Source: Labilithrix sp. (GTDB lineage Bacteria; Myxococcota_A; Polyangia; Polyangiales; Polyangiaceae). From it: DNA of 53,295 nucleotides. Numbering within the stretch: the stretch's first letter is position 1; every line of letters begins with the position of its first letter. The notes under the pieces are model-generated. The model searched no databases. It had not been told where the DNA came from and was given only the letters and a program-made list of their open reading frames with translations. A program made the position numbers and the translations under genes. The DNA is taken from assembly GCA_028287065.1 (NCBI GenBank), contig JAQBQJ010000180.1, forward strand, positions 1-53,295. Direction: 5' to 3'. Of the stretch, positions 39,959-49,008 are shown piece after piece.

Positions 39959-40021
39959 CGCGCAACGCCGCGAAATCGTTCGACCCGCTCCTGGCATGCG
40001 CGTCGCTATCGGCCGCTCGCC

Positions 40022-40666
40022 ATGTCCACTGCACCTCCTGCTGTTCTCGTTGCCGTTCCTGGGTCCGGTTCCGCTTCCGTGCCCGTGCCCGTTCCCGCTC
40101 GCGTACCCGCTCCCGGTCATGTTCCGGTCGCGCGGCCGATCCTTGCGCGACCGCCGCCGGCCGTGAAACGCACGTCGATCGCGGACCGCGTCGCGCGCAC
40201 GTTTCCGCCGCTCGCGTGCGTGAGAGGGTTCCGATACTTCACGCGTCGCGCCGTCACGCTCGCGAACGTGTCGGAGTCGGGCGTCGATGCCGAGGTGCGA
40301 GGGAAACGAATTCAGCACGTGCGCCTGCGCGTCGCCGACGGGCGGCTCGCGGCGGGATGCACGTGCGCGGCGAAGCTGCTCGGCCCGGCGACCTGCAAGC
40401 ACGTCTGGGCCGCGCTCCTCGAGGTCGACCGCGAGGTCGCCCTCCCGGGGTTGCGCAGCACGCAACGTGCGCTCGTGCTCGGCGTGCTCGACGCACCTCC
40501 GAAGCGACCGCGACAGACGACGCCGAAGGTCGCTGCACCGCCGCCGGCGCCTCCGACCACGAAGGCTCGGCCGATGAAGCCGCGTGCCGCAAAGGCGAAA
40601 GCGCACGCTCCTCGCGCGACGGCGCGCACGACCGCACAGCCCGCGCGCGCACGGGCGAAGAAGTGA
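40022..40666 (+). CDS. SWIM zinc-finger protein with basic tail (214 aa)
   Basis: After a Val/Pro-rich N-terminus (about 48 residues of PVPVPARVPAPG-type repeats), residues 55-135 form a SWIM module: DRVARTFPPLACVRGFRYFTRRAVTL ... GVDAEVRGKRIQHVRLRVADGRLAAGCTCAAKLLGPATCKHVWAALLEVDRE. The zinc ligands are C113, C115, C125 and H127. This module aligns along its length with the N-terminus of the SNF2 helicase at 19866. The C-terminal 70 residues are Ala/Lys/Arg/Pro-rich (TTKARPMKPRAAKAKAHAPRATART), suited to nucleic-acid binding. The ATG at 40022 is placed so that the module stays intact and the upstream element remains outside. The methyltransferase gene overlaps its stop by 4 bases. Confidence 0.85.
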   Translation: MSTAPPAVLVAVPGSGSASVPVPVPARVPAPGHVPVARPILARPPPAVKRTSIADRVARTFPPLACVRGFRYFTRRAVTLANVSESGVDAEVRGKRIQHVRLRVADGRLAAGCTCAAKLLGPATCKHVWAALLEVDREVALPGLRSTQRALVLGVLDAPPKRPRQTTPKVAAPPPAPPTTKARPMKPRAAKAKAHAPRATARTTAQPARARAKK

Positions 40667-41211
40667 GCGCGCCCAGCTCCTCGCCGATGCCGCATGGCGC
40701 GATCGCGCTCGCGAAGCACGCTCCGAAGAGCGGCGCCCGCGTGCTCGACCTGGGCTGCGGCGCCGGCGACACGACGCTCGATCTCGGCCGGCTCGTCGGT
40801 CCGAGAGGGACCGTCGTCGGCCTCGACGCGTGCGAGGCGTCGCTTCGCCTCGCGAGCGACGCGGCGCGCGCGGCGAAGGCTGCGAACGTCACGTTCTACA
40901 CAGGGGACGCCGAGAGCTCCTCGTTCGACGGAGAGCTGTCCGGGTTCGACGTCGTCTTCTCGCGGTTCGGTACGATGTCGCTGCGAGCGCCGACCGCCGC
41001 GCTCCGCAACCTCCGGTCCGCACTCAAGCCGGGAGGCCGGCTGATCGACGTGACGTGGCGATCGGTCGATCCGCACGTCAGGCGCATGCTCCTCGAAGGC
41101 GCCGGGTTCACGGAGATCGCGTTCGAGGCGATCGACGTTCAGCCGCGCGGCGAGAGCGTGGGGTCGAGCTCCTGGATCATCACGGCGACGTGCCCGGTGT
41201 GCCCGATGTGA
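40663..41211 (+). CDS. Class I SAM-dependent methyltransferase (182 aa)
   Basis: Compact Rossmann methyltransferase: [40 protein letters not shown] is motif I plus the acidic end of strand 2, [13 protein letters not shown] is motif II, and [39 protein letters not shown] covers motifs IV and V. It matches UbiE/MenG-like small-molecule methyltransferases but is shorter, with a short final domain ([36 protein letters not shown]). The GTG overlaps the SWIM stop (GTGA), so it is cotranscribed and coupled. Substrate unknown. Ends 32 bases into the opposite MFS gene. Confidence 0.88.
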   Translation: MSAPSSSPMPHGAIALAKHAPKSGARVLDLGCGAGDTTLDLGRLVGPRGTVVGLDACEASLRLASDAARAAKAANVTFYTGDAESSSFDGELSGFDVVFSRFGTMSLRAPTAALRNLRSALKPGGRLIDVTWRSVDPHVRRMLLEGAGFTEIAFEAIDVQPRGESVGSSSWIITATCPVCPM

Positions 41212-42652
41212 CGTCGATCGGAACGCGCTCGCGGTCGTCCATGGACGCGATCTCCTCGAGCGATCGACGCTCCGCGGGGAGCGCGAGGATGGCGGCCACG
41301 ACGCCGGCCAGGACCATCAGCGCGGCACCGACCAGATACCCCTCGAAGACGCCCACCCGGCTGCCGGTCCCCACGAGCGCACCGAACAACGTCGGCGCCG
41401 CGACGCCGCCCGCACCGGTGCCGATGGCGTAGAAGATCGCGATCGCCATTCCGCGGAGCTCGACGGGGAACAGCTCGCTCACCGTGAGATACGCGGAGCT
41501 CGCCGCCGCCGACGCGACGAAGAAGACCAGGCACCAGAGGACGGTGAGCTGCGTCGACGTGACGATGTTCGCCGCGAACGCCCATCCGGCGAGCGCGAGG
41601 AGCACGCCCGTGAGGATGTACGTCGACGCGATCATCACGCGCCGGCCGAGGCGATCGAACAAGTGACCGAGCACGAACGGCCCGAGCAGGTTCCCGAAGG
41701 CGAACGGAAGGAGGTAGAGACCGATGTCGTCCGCAGGCACGCCATAGAAACGTCCGAGCACCAGCGCGTACGTGAAGAACACTCCGTTGTAGGCGAAGGC
41801 CTGCGCGACCATCAGCGTCATGCCGAGGATCGCGCGGCGGCGGTGCTTCACGAGCAGCACGCGCACGATGCGCGCCCACGACGTGTCGGCGGCCGCGTCG
41901 ACCGTCGACATACGGTCGGGAGGCTCGAGCACGTGTCCTTCGCTCTCGATCTCGTCCTCGATCCCTCGGACGACCGCGTCCGCCTCTGCGATGCGGCCGT
42001 GCATGAGCAGCCAGCGCGGGCTCTCTGGAAGGTGGCGTCGCGTGAGGAGGATGCCGAGACCGAGGACGCCGCCGAGGCCGAAGCACACGCGCCAGCCGAG
42101 ACGGTACGGCAGCACCGTCGGATCCAGGAGGACGAGGGTCGACGCAGCACCGAGCGCGGTACCGAGCCAGTACGTCCCGTTGATCGCGAGGTCGGCGCGA
42201 CCACGCACGCGCGCGGGCAGCAACTCGTCGATCGCCGCATTGATGGCCGAGTACTCGCCGCCGATGCCTGCGCCGGTCAGCGCTCGGAAGACCGCGAACG
42301 TGACGAAGCCGGTAGAGAGAGCCGTCAGGAAGGTAGCGCCGAGGTACACGGAGAGCGTCACGAAGAAGAGCTTCCTGCGACCGAGTCGATCGGTGAGCCG
42401 ACCGAAGATCAGCGAACCGAGCACCGCGCCGGCGAGGTACGCGCTGACCGACGCGCCGATCTCGGCTTCGCTCAGGTGGAGGGTCTCCGGCCTTGCGAGG
42501 ACGTTCGCGACGGCGCCGACGAGAGTCACCTCGAGGCCGTCGAGAAGCCATGTGATCCCGAGCGCAATGACGACGCGCCAGTGCCAGCGACTCCATGGAA
42601 GGCGATCGAGGCGCGCAGGGATGTCGGTCTCGATGAGTCGGGGAACGTGCAC
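41180..42652 (-). CDS. MFS sugar/metabolite transporter (490 aa)
   Basis: Twelve-helix major facilitator. [30 protein letters not shown] is helix 1, [30 protein letters not shown] carries the GxxxDRxGRR loop of the sugar-porter type, and [36 protein letters not shown] is the helix 4-5 part. [19 protein letters not shown] is the PESPR motif after helix 6. The C-terminal half ([57 protein letters not shown]) has the repeat loop. Closest to metabolite/H+ symporters. The N-terminus is uncertain: GTG 42652 ([20 protein letters not shown]) was chosen. Substrate unknown. Confidence 0.9.
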   Translation of the reverse strand: MHVPRLIETDIPARLDRLPWSRWHWRVVIALGITWLLDGLEVTLVGAVANVLARPETLHLSEAEIGASVSAYLAGAVLGSLIFGRLTDRLGRRKLFFVTLSVYLGATFLTALSTGFVTFAVFRALTGAGIGGEYSAINAAIDELLPARVRGRADLAINGTYWLGTALGAASTLVLLDPTVLPYRLGWRVCFGLGGVLGLGILLTRRHLPESPRWLLMHGRIAEADAVVRGIEDEIESEGHVLEPPDRMSTVDAAADTSWARIVRVLLVKHRRRAILGMTLMVAQAFAYNGVFFTYALVLGRFYGVPADDIGLYLLPFAFGNLLGPFVLGHLFDRLGRRVMIASTYILTGVLLALAGWAFAANIVTSTQLTVLWCLVFFVASAAASSAYLTVSELFPVELRGMAIAIFYAIGTGAGGVAAPTLFGALVGTGSRVGVFEGYLVGAALMVLAGVVAAILALPAERRSLEEIASMDDRERVPIDVTSGTPGTSP

Positions 42653-42797
42653 GGGAGCGCTCGCGATGCAGCGGACGTTCCGGCTCGTCCGCCGCCGACC
42701 GGCTGCGTGATGTCGCCGCTGGGGAGTGAAACTGCGGCATGCAATCTGCAATCACCCGTACGACAGCAGCGTGCATCGCGCTGCGGCGAGGTGGTTC

Positions 42798-43004
42798 ATG
42801 TCCGCAGTCTACGAGGGCACGCAGCAGCAGAGCGATACGCCGTTACCGACCGTCGCGGCGCGCGCGGCCCGGCAAGCGATCGACGCCGCGCGGCCCGCCA
42901 CGCTCTCGGTCGCGCACGCCGCCGCGCGGCTCGCGTTGACGGTCACGATCATGGTCGGGCTCGCGAGCTTGTTCACGGCGCTCATCGCGCAGTCGCTTCA
43001 CTAG
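42798..43004 (+). CDS. Small membrane protein (68 aa)
   Basis: A GCGAGGTGG ribosome site precedes the ATG at 42798. The soluble N-terminus ([42 protein letters not shown]) is followed by one helix ([24 protein letters not shown]). One transmembrane segment, with the N-terminus probably cytoplasmic. No family recognised. The clear ribosome site and coding composition support it. It lies divergently upstream of the MFS gene and 190 bases before the BON gene. Confidence 0.55.
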   Translation: MSAVYEGTQQQSDTPLPTVAARAARQAIDAARPATLSVAHAAARLALTVTIMVGLASLFTALIAQSLH

Positions 43005-43086
43005 CGGCGCAGGAGCCGGGAGCGCCGGGGGCGCCGGTCGCGGCGGGTACGCCGCCGCGTCATGCACGTTGCGGAGCAGGGCAAAG

Positions 43087-43115
43087 TGCCTCAACGGAGG
43101 TAGGTTGCCTCAACC
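43087..43115 (+). repeat. Direct repeat TGCCTCAAC x2 plus GGTTG/CAACC inverted repeat
   Basis: TGCCTCAAC occurs at 43087-43095 and 43106-43114 (19-base spacing), and GGTTG-CCT-CAACC at 43103-43115 is palindromic. In the 189-base region before the BON gene; possible binding sites. Confidence 0.4.
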
Positions 43116-43193
43116 ATGGCGGCCGTTGCGCTCCGGGATGCGCAGGCCCGCCCACATCGTCGACGCGGCGCGTGACTTGCCTCGTGCGACAGC

Positions 43194-43559
43194 ATGAAAA
43201 GGCCGCTCCGGACCGTGCTTGCGTTTGCGGCAGGCGGAGCCGTACTGCTCGCGCTCGAGAAGATCGCGCGCCGACGCGGAGGGCTCGCCGGGGCGAGCGT
43301 TCGCAAGCTGCTCGCGCGCATGCGCCCGCGCCCCGTGACCGACGACACCGTCGAGGCCCGCGTCCGCAAGAAGCTCGCTCGCACGGCTGCCGCGCCGGAG
43401 GCGATCCGCGTGAAGATCGAGCACGGCTGCGTCGACTTGCGCGGGCCTGTCGATACGCGAGAGCGCGCGCGGATCGTCCGCGCGGTCGCGCAGGTTCGCG
43501 GCGTCGACTCGGTGCTCGACCTCATGACCGAACAGCCCCTCGCGCGCGCGCCCGCGTGA
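43194..43559 (+). CDS. BON-domain protein with N-terminal membrane anchor (121 aa)
   Basis: Begins [29 protein letters not shown], an uncleaved membrane anchor (about residues 8-22). Residues 48-118 form a BON domain: [67 protein letters not shown], with the Gly of the phospholipid-binding fold and the Leu-Arg-Gly turn. BON proteins bind membranes or mediate osmotic stress protection. The anchored form is probably cytoplasmic-faced or periplasmic. Not operonic with trpB (33-base gap and a separate promoter). Confidence 0.82.
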   Translation: MKRPLRTVLAFAAGGAVLLALEKIARRRGGLAGASVRKLLARMRPRPVTDDTVEARVRKKLARTAAAPEAIRVKIEHGCVDLRGPVDTRERARIVRAVAQVRGVDSVLDLMTEQPLARAPA

Positions 43560-43578
43560 GCCTCCCTCCTGGTTCTGG

Positions 43579-43584
43579 TAGGCT
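43579..43584 (+). promoter_or_regulatory. -10-like hexamer TAGGCT for trpB
   Basis: Exactly 7 nt before the GTG at 43592. Suggests that trpBA is transcribed from its own leaderless promoter without an attenuation leader. Confidence 0.6.
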
Positions 43585-43591
43585 CGGCGGC

Positions 43592-44806
43592 GTGCAGCAG
43601 ACTCCTCCTCTCGGCGCCGGATGGTACGGCGGCTACGGCGGCCGCTACGTCTCCGAGACGTTGATCCACGCGCTCGACGAGCTCACCGAGGCCGTCGGGC
43701 GGCTCATGGCGACCGCCCAATTCGACGCCGAGCTGAAGAGTCTGCTCGCGAACTACGTCGGCCGACCGACGCCGCTCACGGAGGCGAAGCGTCTCGCACG
43801 CGCGATCGATCCCGAGGGCAAGACGCTCGCTCGCTTGTTCCTCAAGCGCGAAGACCTCTGTCACACGGGTGCGCACAAGATCAACAACGCGCTCGGACAG
43901 GTCTTGCTCGCGACGAAGATGGGGAAGACGCGCATCATCGCCGAGACCGGCGCGGGACAGCACGGCGTCGCCACCGCCACGGCGTGCGCGCTCTTCGGGC
44001 TCCCGTGCGAGGTCTACATGGGCGAAGAGGACGTGCGGCGACAGGCGCCGAACGTCGGCCGCATGAAGCTCCTCGGCGCGAAGGTCATCCCGGTGCAGTC
44101 CGGGTCGCGCACGCTCAAGGACGCGATGAACGAGGCGCTCCGCGACTGGGTCACCAACGTCGGCACCACGCACTACTGCATCGGCAGCGCGGCTGGTCCG
44201 CATCCCTACCCCGAGCTCGTCGCGCGCTTCCAGAGCGTGATCGGCGACGAGACACGCGCGCAGATGCTCCAGCGCACCGGCAAGCTCCCGGACGCGGCGG
44301 TCGCGTGCGTCGGCGGCGGGTCGAACGCGATCGGCATGTTCCGGGGCTTCGTCGCCGATTCGGCGGTGAAGCTCTACGGCATCGAGGCCGCCGGCCACGG
44401 CGTGGCGAGCGGCAAGCACGCAGCCACCCTCACGGCGGGCCGCGTCGGTGTGCTGCACGGCTCGAAGAGCTACGTGCTCTGCGACGAGCACGGTCAGATC
44501 CAGGAGGCGCACTCGATCAGCGCGGGCCTCGACTACCCCGGCGTCGGCCCGGAGCATTCGTTTCTGAAGGACTCGCTTCGTGCGAGCTACGTCTCCGCCA
44601 CCGACGACGAGGCGCTCGCCGCGGCCGCGATGGTCGCGCGCACCGAGGGCATCCTGCCCGCGCTCGAGACCTCGCACGCGTTCGCGAAGGTCGGGAGCAT
44701 CGCCGTCGAGGTCGCCGCGCAGCTCGAGCGGCCCGCGACGCTCGTCGTGTGCCTCTCCGGACGCGGCGACAAAGATCTCGAGACGCTCCTGGAAAGGCTG
44801 CTCTGA
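43592..44806 (+). CDS. trpB: Tryptophan synthase beta chain (404 aa)
   Basis: PLP enzyme condensing indole and serine to tryptophan. [12 protein letters not shown] is the usual N-terminus. The Lys Schiff base lies in [21 protein letters not shown] (K96), [14 protein letters not shown] and [21 protein letters not shown] follow, and the PLP phosphate loop is [13 protein letters not shown]. The standard TrpB1 type, with the alpha-subunit contact region [36 protein letters not shown] start with the -10-like hexamer. The trpA gene follows 2 bases later. Other trp genes are elsewhere. Confidence 0.98.
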   Translation: MQQTPPLGAGWYGGYGGRYVSETLIHALDELTEAVGRLMATAQFDAELKSLLANYVGRPTPLTEAKRLARAIDPEGKTLARLFLKREDLCHTGAHKINNALGQVLLATKMGKTRIIAETGAGQHGVATATACALFGLPCEVYMGEEDVRRQAPNVGRMKLLGAKVIPVQSGSRTLKDAMNEALRDWVTNVGTTHYCIGSAAGPHPYPELVARFQSVIGDETRAQMLQRTGKLPDAAVACVGGGSNAIGMFRGFVADSAVKLYGIEAAGHGVASGKHAATLTAGRVGVLHGSKSYVLCDEHGQIQEAHSISAGLDYPGVGPEHSFLKDSLRASYVSATDDEALAAAAMVARTEGILPALETSHAFAKVGSIAVEVAAQLERPATLVVCLSGRGDKDLETLLERLL

Positions 44807-44808
44807 AA

Positions 44809-45636
44809 ATGGGTCGCATCGACGACGTCCTCGCGAAGCGCGCGAAGGGCGAAGCACCCGGAGGTGCCGGCACGAAGGCGCTGGTCACGTATCTCTGTTG
44901 CGGCGATCCGGACGAGGCCGGCTCGGTCGATCTCGCGGTCGCCTGCGCGGAGGCGGGCGCGGACGTGCTCGAGCTCGGGATGCCGTTCAGCGATCCGACC
45001 GCCGACGGGCCGGCGATCGCGCGTGCGAGCCAGCGTGCGCTTCGGAACGGCGGCGGGCTCGACGCGACGCTGCGGGTCGCTCGCGCCGTTCGCGCGCGCT
45101 GCTCGACGCCGATCGTGCTCTTCGGGTACTACAACCCGCTCTTCGTGCGCGGCGAAGAGAAGCTCGTCGCTCTCGCGGCGGACGCCGGCGTCGACGCTTT
45201 CCTCGTCGTCGACCTCCCGATCGACGAGTCGATGTCGCTGCGCACGCTCGCGGCGGCGCGCGGGCTCGCCGTGATCCCGCTGGTCGCGCCGACGAGCAGG
45301 CCGGATCGCATCACGAAGATCGCCGAGGTCGCGAAGAGCTTCCCGGTTCCGTTCGTCTATTACGTATCGATGATGGGCGTGACCGGCGGAGCCGGCGCGA
45401 CCGACGTGCTCGCGGAGGCCGGAAAACAAGCCGCGCGCGTTCGCGAGGTCACCTCACGCCCCACCGTCGTCGGGTTCGGCATCGACTCGGCACGCGCCGC
45501 GAAGGTCGCGGCCGCCGACGCGGACGGCGTCGTCGTCGGCTCGGCGATCGTCCGCCGGATCGAAGAAGGCACGTCGCCCGAGGCACGCGCGTCTGCCGTA
45601 CGCGCGATCGTGAAAGAGCTCCGCGACGCTCTCTAA
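44809..45636 (+). CDS. trpA: Tryptophan synthase alpha chain (275 aa)
   Basis: TIM-barrel aldolase converting indole-glycerol phosphate to indole. Catalytic residues are present in ADVLELGMPFSDPTADGPAI: Glu55 and Asp62. The phosphate-binding stretch is PTVVGFGIDSARAAKVAAADADGVVVGSAIVRRIEE, and the flexible loop is MMGVTGGAGATDV. The start MGRIDDVLAKRAKGEAPGG is normal. Translationally close to trpB (2 bases). Four bases overlap the opposite LamG gene. Confidence 0.98.
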   Translation: MGRIDDVLAKRAKGEAPGGAGTKALVTYLCCGDPDEAGSVDLAVACAEAGADVLELGMPFSDPTADGPAIARASQRALRNGGGLDATLRVARAVRARCSTPIVLFGYYNPLFVRGEEKLVALAADAGVDAFLVVDLPIDESMSLRTLAAARGLAVIPLVAPTSRPDRITKIAEVAKSFPVPFVYYVSMMGVTGGAGATDVLAEAGKQAARVREVTSRPTVVGFGIDSARAAKVAAADADGVVVGSAIVRRIEEGTSPEARASAVRAIVKELRDAL

Positions 45637-46559
45637 CGCTCGGCGATGCAGGTCGACGCGACGCGCGCGGGCGCCGTGGCGTCCGGCGCGAGCGAGCCGT
45701 CGTGACCGCGTCCCGACGCATCGACGAGCTTCGCGCCGCTGATCTCGTCGAAGCGCCACGAGGCCACCACGTCGTCGTCGAGCGACAGTACCGCCGTGGG
45801 CCTCGGCGCAGTCGCGCCCGTGTAGCGCGCCCGCTTCGAGAGGCGGACGTCGTCGATCTCACCCTGGAACCGGAAATCCTCCACGTACGCGGCGCGGCCG
45901 ATGCGGAGCGCGCCGTTGTAGTCGTCACGACCGAACAGGAACCCGATCTGCTGCGTGTCGCGGAGGACGCCGTCGTAATAGATCCGCAGCATGTCGCCCT
46001 CGCGCGTGGCCGCGACATGTGCCCACTTGCCGGGCGCGACGTACGCAGGGCCTGCGTTGCCCGCATTGTAGGCGGTCGGCGAGAACGTCTCGTTCCCGTA
46101 CACGACGACCTCGGCGCGTCCGTCCTTCAGACGAAGAACCCAGCCGCGGCTCGCCGCTGCGTCGTGATGCGAGACGATGTCCATCTCGGTGCCGGACGAC
46201 ACCTTCGCGCCCGGCTTGATCCAGGCCTCGACGGTGAAGTCGCCGCCCAGGTCGAGCGCGTCGTCGTCCGGGACCGTCGCCGCGTCGTCGGTGCCGTCGA
46301 ACGCGAGCGTCGCGTCGCTGCACATCGTGACCGGCGTTCCGGGTGGGGCTGCTCCAGCTTCGGCCGACGTCGATGCGCTGCCCGGCGGGGCAGCTCCGGT
46401 CGCCGCGCCCGGCTCCGTCCCGGCGGCGGTCGCGGTGATCGGCGCGCCCGAACCGTCGAAACCGCACGCGCTCGTCGCGACCGCGGCCAGCGCTGCAGCA
46501 ACGAGGCAGGACAGGCAGGACAGGCGCGACGGTGATGTGGACCCGGTCGTCGAGCTCAC
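45633..46559 (-). CDS. LamG-domain lipoprotein (308 aa)
   Basis: Signal (M)SSTTGSTSPSRLSCLSCLVAAALAAVATSAC, then an Ala/Gly/Pro/Ser linker (to about residue 75). A concanavalin A-like LamG/laminin-G-type jelly roll follows: ATLAFDGTDDAATVPDDDALDLGGDFTVEAWIKPG, SRGWVLRLKDGRAEVVVYG, APGKWAHVAATREGDMLRIYYDGVLRDT and LRIGRAAYVEDFRFQGEIDDVRLSKRARYTG. Such domains bind glycans or proteins. The GTG at 46559 has TAATGT 6 nt upstream. Convergent with trpA by 4 bases. Surface binding protein of unknown ligand. Confidence 0.86.
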   Translation of the reverse strand: MSSTTGSTSPSRLSCLSCLVAAALAAVATSACGFDGSGAPITATAAGTEPGAATGAAPPGSASTSAEAGAAPPGTPVTMCSDATLAFDGTDDAATVPDDDALDLGGDFTVEAWIKPGAKVSSGTEMDIVSHHDAAASRGWVLRLKDGRAEVVVYGNETFSPTAYNAGNAGPAYVAPGKWAHVAATREGDMLRIYYDGVLRDTQQIGFLFGRDDYNGALRIGRAAYVEDFRFQGEIDDVRLSKRARYTGATAPRPTAVLSLDDDVVASWRFDEISGAKLVDASGRGHDGSLAPDATAPARVASTCIAER

Positions 46560-46565
46560 GGCGCG

Positions 46566-46571
46566 ACATTA
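46566..46571 (-). promoter_or_regulatory. -10-like hexamer TAATGT
   Basis: Six nt before the GTG at 46559; supports that GTG as the start of the LamG lipoprotein. Confidence 0.48.
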
Positions 46572-46643
46572 GCACGTGCAGAACATCGCGCCCGTCGCGC
46601 TCGCGTTTGGACGCGCCGCTGCTAGGATGGCGGCGATTCGACC

Positions 46644-47354
46644 ATGCTTCTCCTCTGCGTTTCAGACATCCACGGGAACCTCGATGCGCTCCGCGCCGTG
46701 CTGGCGACGGCGGAGAGGCGCGCATTCCACAAGCTGCTCGTCGCCGGCGACATCGTCTTTCCGGGACCTGCTCCGCTCGAGACCTGGCGCCGGCTCACCG
46801 CCGCGGGCGCCGTCATGGTGCAGGGCGTCTCCGACAAGGCGCTCGCCACGCTCGATCCGAATGCGCTCCATCCGCGCAGCGATCACGAGCGCGCGATGAT
46901 CGAGCGCATGAAGGCCGTTCGCACCGAGCTCGGCGACCTGATCCTCGAGCGCGTGAAGCGCCTCCCCACGCACGTCCGCATCCCCCTCGAGGACGGCGGC
47001 GAGCTCCTCCTCGTCCACGGCTCGCCGGTCGACCCCGCCGAAGCGCTCACGTTCGACATGACCGACGAAGAGGTCGACGCCCTGATCGGCGACGACCCCG
47101 CCGACGTCATCGTCTGCGGCATGAGCCACACGCCGTTCCACCGGACCATCGGCGACATCCAGATCGTGAACGTCGGAAGCATCGGCGAGGCACCCGATGG
47201 TCTCTCCGGCACGCCCGGTGCTCCGGGCACCGCCGCCGCGCGCCCGCTCGTCGCGCACGCGACGTGGATCGAATCGACTCCGCAGGGCATCAGCGTCGAG
47301 TCGATCTCGGTGCCGCTCGACGCTCCGTCCGAGCGCCTGCTCGCTGCTCGCTGA
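46644..47354 (+). CDS. YfcE/MJ0936-like metallophosphoesterase (236 aa)
   Basis: Calcineurin-like fold: MLLLCVSDIHGNLDALRAVL (motif DxH), KLLVAGDIVFPG (GD), VMVQGVSDKALA at the GNHD place (here GVSD, so the Asn/His is lost), LLLVHGSPVDP (H) and VIVCGMSHTPFHRTI (GHTH-like, here MSHTP). The Asp, the Asp of GD and two His are kept, but the GNHD change may alter activity. Belongs to the small phosphodiesterase group. ATG 46644 follows a TAGGAT 15 nt upstream. C-terminal extension of about 30 residues. Substrate unknown. Confidence 0.85.
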   Translation: MLLLCVSDIHGNLDALRAVLATAERRAFHKLLVAGDIVFPGPAPLETWRRLTAAGAVMVQGVSDKALATLDPNALHPRSDHERAMIERMKAVRTELGDLILERVKRLPTHVRIPLEDGGELLLVHGSPVDPAEALTFDMTDEEVDALIGDDPADVIVCGMSHTPFHRTIGDIQIVNVGSIGEAPDGLSGTPGAPGTAAARPLVAHATWIESTPQGISVESISVPLDAPSERLLAAR

Positions 47355-47429
47355 GCGTCACGTCATTCCGCGACGCGGACCGGCGCCGAGAAGTTGCGCG
47401 CGCACGGTCCGGCAAGCCACGATCGCGTT

Positions 47430-47867
47430 GTGAGTCCGCGCCGTGGGCCGAGTGTCAGGAAGGCCCGGATGCCCGAGCTCGTCGAGCGCGTGGGCCCCTT
47501 CGTGCGCACCACCGAAGGACGGTGGCGCGATCTCTTCTCCGACGCCGACGCGATGAGCGAGGGCGGAGTCAAGGACGAGAAGGGGGAGCGCGTCTGGTAC
47601 GGATCGACGTCGCTCATCTTGGGACTACCTGTGGAGACGCCTGTGGAGGAACGAGCGTTCCTCCTCGCGCTCGCGCAAAAAGACGTGCACGTGCACGTGC
47701 ACGCACTCCGATGCGCAACGCGCGAAGCACAGAGTCGCGCACCAGGCATGCTCGGCCGAACAGTATGCGAGGTTCGGTTCTCTGAAGATCCACGCGGGTT
47801 GAGGATTGACGTCGACGTGCAGGCGCCGTTGATAGAGAGAAGGAGGGTCAAGCGCACAGGCCCATGA
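47430..47867 (+). CDS. Hypothetical protein (145 aa) before the MerR-TPR gene
   Basis: Starts at a GTG (SPRRGPSVRKARMPELVERVGPFVRTTEGRWRDLF...) with weak start evidence; an ATG at M26 of the longer form (MPELVERV) is a good alternative. Contains VKDEKGERVWYGSTSLILGLP and a KDVHVHVHALRCATREA strand, then RGLRIDVDVQAPLIE. It has no signal peptide. Its stop overlaps the ATG of the next gene (ATGA at 47864-47867), so they form an operon, suggesting a joint role with the MerR-TPR regulator. No family recognised. Confidence 0.55.
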   Translation: MSPRRGPSVRKARMPELVERVGPFVRTTEGRWRDLFSDADAMSEGGVKDEKGERVWYGSTSLILGLPVETPVEERAFLLALAQKDVHVHVHALRCATREAQSRAPGMLGRTVCEVRFSEDPRGLRIDVDVQAPLIERRRVKRTGP

Positions 47868-48985
47868 CGACTCTCGATCCGAACAGCATGCCCAACTCGT
47901 CCAAACCTCCGCGCGCGCGCAGCGCGAAGAGCGCTCGTAAGAAGAAGCCCGGCGGCGAAGTCATTCACGTCGCCTTCGGTCCCGGTGGAGGACGCATCCA
48001 GCATGCGGATGCTCCCCGAACATCCGCCACGTCGGCAACGCCGGCGACGTCCGCACAGGACGCAGCGCGCGCGCGCGACTCGGTTCCGCCGCCGCCGGAC
48101 AGCCAGCGCACCGCCGAGCCGGTCACGGACGTCTTCTCGCCTCGCGAGGTCGCAAAGCTGCTCGGTCTCACGCCTGCGAAGCTGCGCAGCCTCGAGAAAG
48201 CGGACATCGTCTCGCCGAGCGCCACGCGCAACGGTCGCAAGGCGTACACCTTCCAGGATCTGATCGCCCTCCGCGCCACGCACGATCTCCTCGCAAACCG
48301 CGTCCGCGTGAAGGACGTCGCGACGGCGATCGGCGCGCTCCGCCGTGCGCTTCCACGCGTCACGCGCCCGCTGCAGGAGCTCCGCATCGTCAGCGACGGA
48401 CGTCGCGTCGTCGTCCAGGCGGCGGACGGAACGTTCGAGCCGATCAGCGGCCAGATGGTCCTCGACTTCCGCGTCGAAGGGCTCCGCAGCGACGTCGTTC
48501 GTCTGCTCCGCCCCGACACGCCGGGCGCGCGCGCGCGCTCCGCCTACGACCTCTACATGCGTGCGAGCACCCTCGACGAGGATCCCTCGTCGTTCGACGA
48601 GGCCGAAGCGCTCTACAAGAAGGCCATCGACCTCGATCCGCAGCTCGCCATCGCCTACACGAACCTCGGCAACATCCGGTTCCGCCGCGGCGACGAGCCC
48701 GGCGCCGAGGTGCTCTATCGCAAGGCCCTCGAGCTCGACGAGCGTCAGCCCGAGGCGCACTACAACCTCGGTTACGTCATGCTCGAGCGCGGCTTCGCAT
48801 CACGCGCGGTCACGTACTTCGAGGCGGCGATCAAGAGCGACCCGCGCTTCGCGGACGCGCACTTCAACCTCGCCATGGCGTACGAGGCGCTCTCGGACAA
48901 GGCGCGCGCGCGCGGCCATTGGAAGCGGTATCTCGAGCTCGAGCCGACCGGCACGTGGGCGGACATCGCCCGCGATCACCTGTAG
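47864..48985 (+). CDS. MerR-type HTH fused to TPR repeats (373 aa)
   Basis: After a basic, Ala-rich N-terminus (about 70 residues), a MerR-like HTH is seen: VFSPREVAKLLGLTPAKLRSLEKADIVSPSATRNGRKAYTFQDLIALRATHDLLANRVRVKDVATAIGAL. A mid part (LQELRIVSDGRRVVVQAADGTFEPISGQMVLDFRV) leads to TPRs: ARSAYDLYMRASTLDEDPSSFDEAEALYKKAIDLDPQLAIAYTNLGNIRFRRGDEPGAEVLYRKALELDERQPEAHYNLGYVMLERGFASRAVTYFEAAIKSDPRFADAHFNLAMAYEALSDKARA. The TPRs may hold a partner protein that controls DNA binding. Such MerR-TPR fusions recur in myxobacteria. Coupled with the preceding gene. Confidence 0.88.
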   Translation: MTTLDPNSMPNSSKPPRARSAKSARKKKPGGEVIHVAFGPGGGRIQHADAPRTSATSATPATSAQDAARARDSVPPPPDSQRTAEPVTDVFSPREVAKLLGLTPAKLRSLEKADIVSPSATRNGRKAYTFQDLIALRATHDLLANRVRVKDVATAIGALRRALPRVTRPLQELRIVSDGRRVVVQAADGTFEPISGQMVLDFRVEGLRSDVVRLLRPDTPGARARSAYDLYMRASTLDEDPSSFDEAEALYKKAIDLDPQLAIAYTNLGNIRFRRGDEPGAEVLYRKALELDERQPEAHYNLGYVMLERGFASRAVTYFEAAIKSDPRFADAHFNLAMAYEALSDKARARGHWKRYLELEPTGTWADIARDHL

Positions 48986-48989
48986 CGCT

Positions 48990-49006
48990 CCGAGCGTATC
49001 GCTCGG
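48990..49006. terminator. Hairpin CCGAGCG-TAT-CGCTCGG
   Basis: A perfect 7-bp stem with a 3-nt loop lies between the stops of the MerR-TPR and nitrilase genes; a likely terminator acting in both directions. Confidence 0.6.
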
Positions 49007-49008
49007 CT

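Noticed and set aside
43116..43175. 19-codon upstream open frame with a GGAGG before it
   Set aside because: The GGAGG is about 15 nt from the ATG, too far, and the peptide is simply Arg-rich; no support as a gene.
41663..43591. A very long open frame running antisense to the MFS gene into trpB
   Set aside because: Composition is Arg/Glu-rich as in GC-rich antisense shadows; only the part from GTG 43592 encodes a recognisable protein.
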